Part shown: one piece after another, positions 59,228-64,000 of the stretch
Layout of the letters: every line of letters starts with the position of its first letter
Position numbering within the stretch: position 1 is the first letter of the stretch
Assembly: GCA_017453045.1 (NCBI GenBank)
Contig: JAFTKX010000021.1
Span: 1-64,000 of the forward strand
DNA: 64,000 nucleotides
Direction of reading: 5' to 3'
From: Clostridia bacterium
GTDB taxonomy: Bacteria > Bacillota > Clostridia > Christensenellales > Borkfalkiaceae
The notes under the pieces: model-generated
Seen by the model: only the letters and a program-made list of their open reading frames with translations
Told to the model about the DNA's origin: nothing
Databases searched by the model: none
Position numbers and translations under genes: made by a program

Positions 59228-61858
59228 ATGGACATGTCAAAAACTTACAGCCCGAAAGAGTTCGAGCAAAGAATTTATGAAAAGTGGGAACAAAAGGGAT
59301 ATTTTAAAGCAAAGCCTAATAAGGATAAAATTCCGTTTACTATCGTAATTCCACCACCGAATATCACGGGGCAACTTCATATGGGACATGCCCTTAACAA
59401 CTCGATACAAGACAGCATTATTCGTTTTAAAAGAATGCAAGGCTACGAAGCGTTGTGGCTTCCCGGAACGGATCACGCTTCTATTGCGACTGAAGTTAAA
59501 ATCGTCGACCAAATGAAAGAAGAAGGTCTTACCAAAGAAGAAGTAGGTAGAGAAGGCTTTTTAGAAAGAGCGTGGGCTTGGAAAGAAAAATACGGCGGTA
59601 GAATAGTTGAACAACTTAAAAGGCTCGGTTCGTCTTGCGATTGGTCAAGGCTTGCTTTTACTATGGACGAAAAATGTTCAAAGGCTGTAAAAGAAGTTTT
59701 CGTCAACCTTTATAACAAGGGTTTGATTTATCAAGGAAAGAGAATTATCAACTGGTGTCATTGTTGTAAAACCGCGCTTTCGGACGCTGAAGTTGAATTT
59801 GAAGAAGAAAACTCGTATTTCTGGCATTTTAGATATTTCGTTAAAGACTGCGACAGATATTTGATTATCGCAACTACAAGACCCGAAACGTTGCTTGGCG
59901 ATACTGCCGTTGCAGTAAACCCAAAAGACGAAAGGTATAAAGATTTAGTTGGAAAAACCCTTATTCTTCCTATCGTTGGTAGAGAAATTCCCGTCGTTGC
60001 AGACGAATACGTTGATATGGAATTCGGTACGGGCGCAGTTAAAATTACGCCTGCTCACGACCCTAACGACTTTGAAGTTGGCTTAAGACATAATTTAGAA
60101 GTTATCAGAGTAATGGACGACGGCGGTGTAATGAACGCTCTTGCAGGTAAGTACGAAGGTATGAGCCGTTACGAGTGTAGAAAAGCAATCGTTGAAGACT
60201 TAAAAGCGTCTGGAAATCTGGAAAAAATCGAGCCTCACGCTCATAACGTAGGTCATTGTTACCGTTGTCATGATACCGTTGAGCCGATTATTTCTAAACA
60301 ATGGTTTGTAAAAATGGATACCTTGGCAAAACCCGCTCTTTCAGCCGTTAGAAAAAAGAGTATTAAGTTTACGCCGAATAGATTTACCAAAATTTACAAT
60401 AACTGGATGGAAAACATTAAAGACTGGTGTATTTCACGTCAACTTTGGTGGGGACATAGAATTCCTGCGTACTACTGCGACGAGTGTGGAGAAACGGTCG
60501 TTTCAAAAGAAACGCCTACCGCTTGTCCAAAGTGTAACTGCACGCATTTTAAACAAGACGAAGACGTTTTGGATACTTGGTTTAGTTCGGCTCTTTGGCC
60601 GTTTTCAACTCTCGGTTTCCCCGATTCTACTAAAGACCTTAAATATTTCTATCCTACCGACGTTTTGGTTACCGCATACGATATAATTTTCTTCTGGGTA
60701 GCGAGAATGATTTTCAGCGGTATCGAACATATGGATAGAATTCCGTTTAAGGACGTATTGATTCACGGTATCGTAAGAGATTCTCAAGGTAGAAAGATGA
60801 GTAAATCGCTCGGCAACGGTATCGATCCTATCGAAATTATCGACGAATACGGAGCGGATACTTTAAGATATTGTCTTTTAAACGGTATTTCGGCGGGTAG
60901 CGATATAAGATATTCGCCTGAAAAACTCGAGGGTTGCCGTAACTTTATTAACAAAATTTGGAACGCGTCAAGATTCGTTTTATTAAACTGCGAAGGCAGA
61001 AAGATAAAGACGGATATTTCCGAGTGTAAACTTACCGCGCCTGATAAGTGGATAATTTCAAAACTTAATTCCGTAGTTAAAGACGTTACTTTAAATATGG
61101 AAAAATACGAGATAGGTCTTGCTTCCGCCGTACTTCAAGATTTCGTTTGGTCTGATTTCTGCGATTGGTACATAGAACTTTGCAAACCTACCTTGTACGG
61201 TACTGACGACGCTAAAAAAGACGACGCTATAAGCGTTCTTTGCTACGTTTTAACTAATATGCTTAAACTTCTTCATCCTTTTATTCCCTTCGTTACCGAA
61301 GAAATTTATTCGCATATTCCAAAGACAAAGGGTAGCATAATGGTTTCGGATTTCCCGAAATTCAATTCAAAACTCGCGTACAGAAAAGAAAGGCTTGCAA
61401 CCGAGAAGATTATGGACGTTATCAAGTCGGTTAGAGCAATTAAACTCGAAACTGGCGCAGCGCCCTCTACTAAAGTTGATATGTACGTTATAACTGCAAA
61501 TAAAAAACTCATTTCAGACAGCGCGATTTACTTTAACAAACTCGTAAACGTAAACCAAGTAAAATTCGTAGAGTCTAAAGATGAGATAGGTGAAAAAGTC
61601 GTTTCAAAGATTTTAGAAGGAATAGAAATTTATATTCCGCTCGGCACTTTGGTCGACACCGAAAAAGAACTTGCAAGACTTAAAGGCGAACTTGAAAAAG
61701 CCGAAAACGAAATTAAGAGAGCGCAAGGAAAACTCTCTAATCAAGGTTTCGTTGCAAAAGCCCCCAAAGCGCTTATCGACGGCGAAAAGGCAAAAGTTGA
61801 AAAGTTTACCGAAATAAGAAATAAAATTTTGGCAAGTATAAAAGAATTTGAGAATTAA
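59228..61858 (+). CDS. valS: Valyl-tRNA synthetase
   Basis: 876 residues from ATG 59228 (GGAGAA upstream); an in-frame GTG-type extension of 23 codons is rejected. Class I motifs: PPPNITGQLHMGHAL (HIGH) and GRKMSKSLGNG (KMSKS), editing domain between, C-terminal coiled coil (GELEKAENEIKRAQGKL). A zinc-like CDECGE...CPKC element near residue 420 is present. The leader (about 80 bases) is too short for a T-box. Confidence 0.98.
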   Translation: MDMSKTYSPKEFEQRIYEKWEQKGYFKAKPNKDKIPFTIVIPPPNITGQLHMGHALNNSIQDSIIRFKRMQGYEALWLPGTDHASIATEVKIVDQMKEEGLTKEEVGREGFLERAWAWKEKYGGRIVEQLKRLGSSCDWSRLAFTMDEKCSKAVKEVFVNLYNKGLIYQGKRIINWCHCCKTALSDAEVEFEEENSYFWHFRYFVKDCDRYLIIATTRPETLLGDTAVAVNPKDERYKDLVGKTLILPIVGREIPVVADEYVDMEFGTGAVKITPAHDPNDFEVGLRHNLEVIRVMDDGGVMNALAGKYEGMSRYECRKAIVEDLKASGNLEKIEPHAHNVGHCYRCHDTVEPIISKQWFVKMDTLAKPALSAVRKKSIKFTPNRFTKIYNNWMENIKDWCISRQLWWGHRIPAYYCDECGETVVSKETPTACPKCNCTHFKQDEDVLDTWFSSALWPFSTLGFPDSTKDLKYFYPTDVLVTAYDIIFFWVARMIFSGIEHMDRIPFKDVLIHGIVRDSQGRKMSKSLGNGIDPIEIIDEYGADTLRYCLLNGISAGSDIRYSPEKLEGCRNFINKIWNASRFVLLNCEGRKIKTDISECKLTAPDKWIISKLNSVVKDVTLNMEKYEIGLASAVLQDFVWSDFCDWYIELCKPTLYGTDDAKKDDAISVLCYVLTNMLKLLHPFIPFVTEEIYSHIPKTKGSIMVSDFPKFNSKLAYRKERLATEKIMDVIKSVRAIKLETGAAPSTKVDMYVITANKKLISDSAIYFNKLVNVNQVKFVESKDEIGEKVVSKILEGIEIYIPLGTLVDTEKELARLKGELEKAENEIKRAQGKLSNQGFVAKAPKALIDGEKAKVEKFTEIRNKILASIKEFEN

Positions 61859-61863
61859 AACGC

Positions 61864-61890
61864 GGGGAGAAAACTTTTCTCCCCTTTTCC
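61864..61890 (+). terminator. Possible terminator after valS
   Basis: Ten-base arms around one base (ggggagaaaa / ttttctcccc) with a T-rich tail. Confidence 0.65.
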
Positions 61891-61959
61891 CGTTTTGACG
61901 TATCGCAAAACTAAAGAAGGGAAAATAATTATAGCGGAAAATTCCGCAAGGAGTAAAAT

Positions 61960-63609
61960 TTGAAAAATAAAAACGCGCTAAAAGTCCGTTTTTTAGGTGG
62001 CGTAGGCGAAATAGGTAAAAATATGACCGCGCTCGAATACGGTAAGGATATTATCGTAATTGATTCGGGTATAACTTTTCCTACCGCCGATATGCCGGGT
62101 ATAGATTTGGTCGCTCCCGACGTTACTTATCTCGTTCAAAACAAAGATAGAATTAAGGGAATAGTATTGACGCACGGACATGAAGACCACATAGGCGGAC
62201 TTCCATATTTATTAAAAGAAGTCAACGTTCCCGTATACGGAACTAAACTTACTTTAATGCTCTGCGAGCATAAATTAAAAGAACAAAAAATACACGATTA
62301 CGAACTAAACTGCGTAAAAACGGGTAGTTCAATCAAACTCGGAGTGTTTTCGATTGAGTTTATACACGTCAACCACTCAATTCCGGGCAGTTGCGCTTTG
62401 GCGATAACAACCCCCGTGGGAATCGTAGTTCACTCGGGCGACTTTAAGGTTGATTTAACGCCGATTAACGGTCAAATGATCGATATGACAAGGCTTTCCG
62501 AAATAGGCAAAAAAGGCGTCGCGCTACTTCTTTGCGAATCGACTAACGTCGAACACGAAGGTTATACTATGAGCGAACACGTAGTAGGGGAAACTCTCGA
62601 TAGGCTTTTTTCGGACAATCAAAAGCGCCGTATTATAATTGCGACTTTTGCTACGAACGTTCATAGAATTCAACAAATTATAGATTTAGCGGTAAAACAT
62701 AAGAGAAAAGTCGCTTTTTCGGGCAGAAGTATGCTAAACGTCGTTGAAGCGGCGTCAAAAGTTGGCGAAATTTTTATTCCAGACAACGTCGTTATTGATA
62801 TAGAAAGAATTAAAAACGTTGCGGATAAAGATTTAGTTATAATTTCAACGGGCAGTCAAGGCGAGCCTATGAGCGCTTTAACGCGTATGGCTTCGGGCGA
62901 TTATAATCAAGTTCAAGTTGGCGGTAACGACACTATAATTATTTCGGCGTCGCCTATCCCAGGTAACGAAAAAAGCGTTTATCAAGTCATAAATAATTTG
63001 TATAAAAAGGGCGCGGAAGTCGTTTATAAGTCGATTACCAAAATTCACGTTTCGGGACACGCTTGTCAAGAAGAACTTAAAATTATGCACACTCTTTTAA
63101 AACCGAAGTTCTTTATCCCCGTGCACGGCGAATACCGTCATCTTAAAAAGCATTGCCGATTGGCTAAAGAAATCGGTATGAAAGACGGTAATATGTTGAT
63201 TGCCGAAATAGGCGATACCATTGAAATTACTGCAAAAACTATGAAACGCGGAGAGCAGTTCCAAGCGGGTACGAGATATATCGACGGTCTTTCTATCGAC
63301 GATACCGAATCGGTTGTTAGAGATAGAAAACACCTTGCCGAAGACGGACTTATCGTTGCAGTTTGTTGCATAAGTGAAGATTCGGGCGAGATTTTGCAAG
63401 AACCCGACGTTATTAACCGCGGTTCGATTTTAACCGACGAGCAAGTTCAAGAAGTAAAAAATATCGTTATGAGAGTAATATCGAGTTTCGACGTAAAATC
63501 GTCCGACCTTGGCGATATCAGAAGCAGTATAAGAAAACAACTTAAAAATTACGTTTTAAAAAAGACGAAGAAAAGTCCTATGATTATTCCCGTCATAACT
63601 GAAGTATAA
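61960..63609 (+). CDS. rnjA: Ribonuclease J
   Basis: 549 residues. Metallo-beta-lactamase motif HGHEDHIGG near residue 69, beta-CASP region and C-terminal domain. 5'-3' exo- and endonuclease for mRNA decay and rRNA maturation. TTG start at 61960 with AAGGAG upstream; a short hairpin (gcggaa/ttccgc, 61934-61947) lies directly before the site. Shares one base with the next gene. Confidence 0.95.
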   Translation: MKNKNALKVRFLGGVGEIGKNMTALEYGKDIIVIDSGITFPTADMPGIDLVAPDVTYLVQNKDRIKGIVLTHGHEDHIGGLPYLLKEVNVPVYGTKLTLMLCEHKLKEQKIHDYELNCVKTGSSIKLGVFSIEFIHVNHSIPGSCALAITTPVGIVVHSGDFKVDLTPINGQMIDMTRLSEIGKKGVALLLCESTNVEHEGYTMSEHVVGETLDRLFSDNQKRRIIIATFATNVHRIQQIIDLAVKHKRKVAFSGRSMLNVVEAASKVGEIFIPDNVVIDIERIKNVADKDLVIISTGSQGEPMSALTRMASGDYNQVQVGGNDTIIISASPIPGNEKSVYQVINNLYKKGAEVVYKSITKIHVSGHACQEELKIMHTLLKPKFFIPVHGEYRHLKKHCRLAKEIGMKDGNMLIAEIGDTIEITAKTMKRGEQFQAGTRYIDGLSIDDTESVVRDRKHLAEDGLIVAVCCISEDSGEILQEPDVINRGSILTDEQVQEVKNIVMRVISSFDVKSSDLGDIRSSIRKQLKNYVLKKTKKSPMIIPVITEV

Positions 63610-64000
63610 TGAATGAATACGTTACTAATTTAATTTTAAAAAACGCAGAAACGACAGTAGATCCCGAACTTAAAAAATTTAGGGACGAGTATAGGCAAAA
63701 AGGTGTTCCGACTTTGCTTACCGAAAGTTTAAACTTATTGATTATGTTTGCGACGATGAAAAAACCGCTCAAAATTTTAGAGTTTGGAACTTCAGTCGGC
63801 TGTTCGGGTATAGCGCTACTTAAAGCCAGCGAAAACGCCGAGTTATATACTATCGAAAGGTATGAAAAGTCTTACTTTGAAGCAAAAGAAAACTTTGAAA
63901 AGTTTGGTCTTAGCGGTAGAGTTCATCAATTTTTGGGAGACGCTTTAGACGTAGTTGACGAAGTTGGGGACGGGTTTGACTTCGTGTTTTTAGATTGTAA
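63609..64000 (+). CDS. O-methyltransferase (TrmR/YrrM-like), 3' end missing
   Basis: The first 130 codons of a class I O-methyltransferase: MNEYVTNLILKNA at the start, SAM motif LEFGTSVGCSGIALL near residue 58, the acidic IERYE and FDFVFLD elements. Frame runs out of the window. ATG overlaps the rnjA stop (TAATG). The family includes TrmR, which methylates wobble 5-hydroxyuridine in tRNA; this is inferred. Confidence 0.85.
   Translation, partial: MNEYVTNLILKNAETTVDPELKKFRDEYRQKGVPTLLTESLNLLIMFATMKKPLKILEFGTSVGCSGIALLKASENAELYTIERYEKSYFEAKENFEKFGLSGRVHQFLGDALDVVDEVGDGFDFVFLDC

Noticed and set aside
1..64000. tRNA, rRNA, CRISPR arrays, prophage or intact insertion sequences
   Set aside because: None could be recognised by eye; a covariance and profile search would be needed to exclude small RNAs.

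Overview
The window looks like a chromosomal stretch from an anaerobic, spore-forming, low-GC Bacillota of the Clostridia type, probably an uncultured gut lineage. The signs are A+T-rich DNA, Shine-Dalgarno sites close to AGGAGG, TTGACA/TATAAT promoters, frequent TTG and GTG starts, short hairpin-plus-T terminators, a GerA-type germinant receptor operon, SpoVB and YetF-like proteins, a Clostridia-type ruvX-DUF1292 pair, and meso-diaminopimelate wall genes (dapA, dapB, and murE with a DNPR motif). I see no rRNA, tRNA, CRISPR array, prophage or intact insertion sequence. Nearly all of the DNA is tightly packed genes.

Layout. 1-8500: end of an FAD oxidoreductase/DUF1667 pair, a uridine-kinase-like protein, ruvX-DUF1292, several very small genes, a lipoprotein, and a four-gene run of membrane and sugar-related proteins. 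8500-12500: a radical-SAM/DUF4130 DNA-repair-like pair behind a promoter with two LexA boxes, a small Cys-rich membrane protein, an ArsR regulator, a MITE-like inverted repeat, and fba. 12500-18200: a TM1266-family regulator plus ABC importer operon behind a leader with a terminator, a MazF toxin without a visible antitoxin, and an NAD synthetase carrying a fused N-terminal XRE helix-turn-helix. 18200-22000: gerA operon. 22000-29000: an aminoglycoside-phosphotransferase-fold sugar kinase, an HprK-like kinase/S26 peptidase/ABC exporter operon with a palindromic operator, DUF1846, an esterase, rpsT. 29000-43500: murI, then the division and wall (dcw) cluster mraZ-rsmH-ftsL-pbp-murE-mraY-murD-ftsW-murA-ftsQ-ftsA-ftsZ, without murF, murG or murC. 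43500-50100: YetF/DUF4363, a tetrahydrofolate riboswitch in front of a folT-like ECF component, spoVB, a LysM protein, a triple-repeat lipoprotein, dapB and dapA. 50100-64000: a membrane protein, methyltransferase, hslO, a TPR protein, a YkvI-like transporter, a second SsuABC-type importer, valS, rnjA and the start of an O-methyltransferase gene.

How the parts fit. The dcw genes, murI, dapA/dapB, spoVB and the PBP together build and divide a meso-DAP wall. gerA, YetF and the LysM protein point to the spore cycle. Regulation can be read directly in several places: LexA boxes, MraZ-type repeats in the mraZ promoter, a THF riboswitch, an attenuator-like leader, a hairpin over the murA ribosome site, and several genes whose start codon sits at the predicted transcription start.

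The most unusual items are the XRE-NadE fusion, the palindrome-controlled HprK-like/S26/ABC operon, the terminator-equipped leader before the TM1266-family regulator, and a terminator hairpin that contains the start codon of the next gene.
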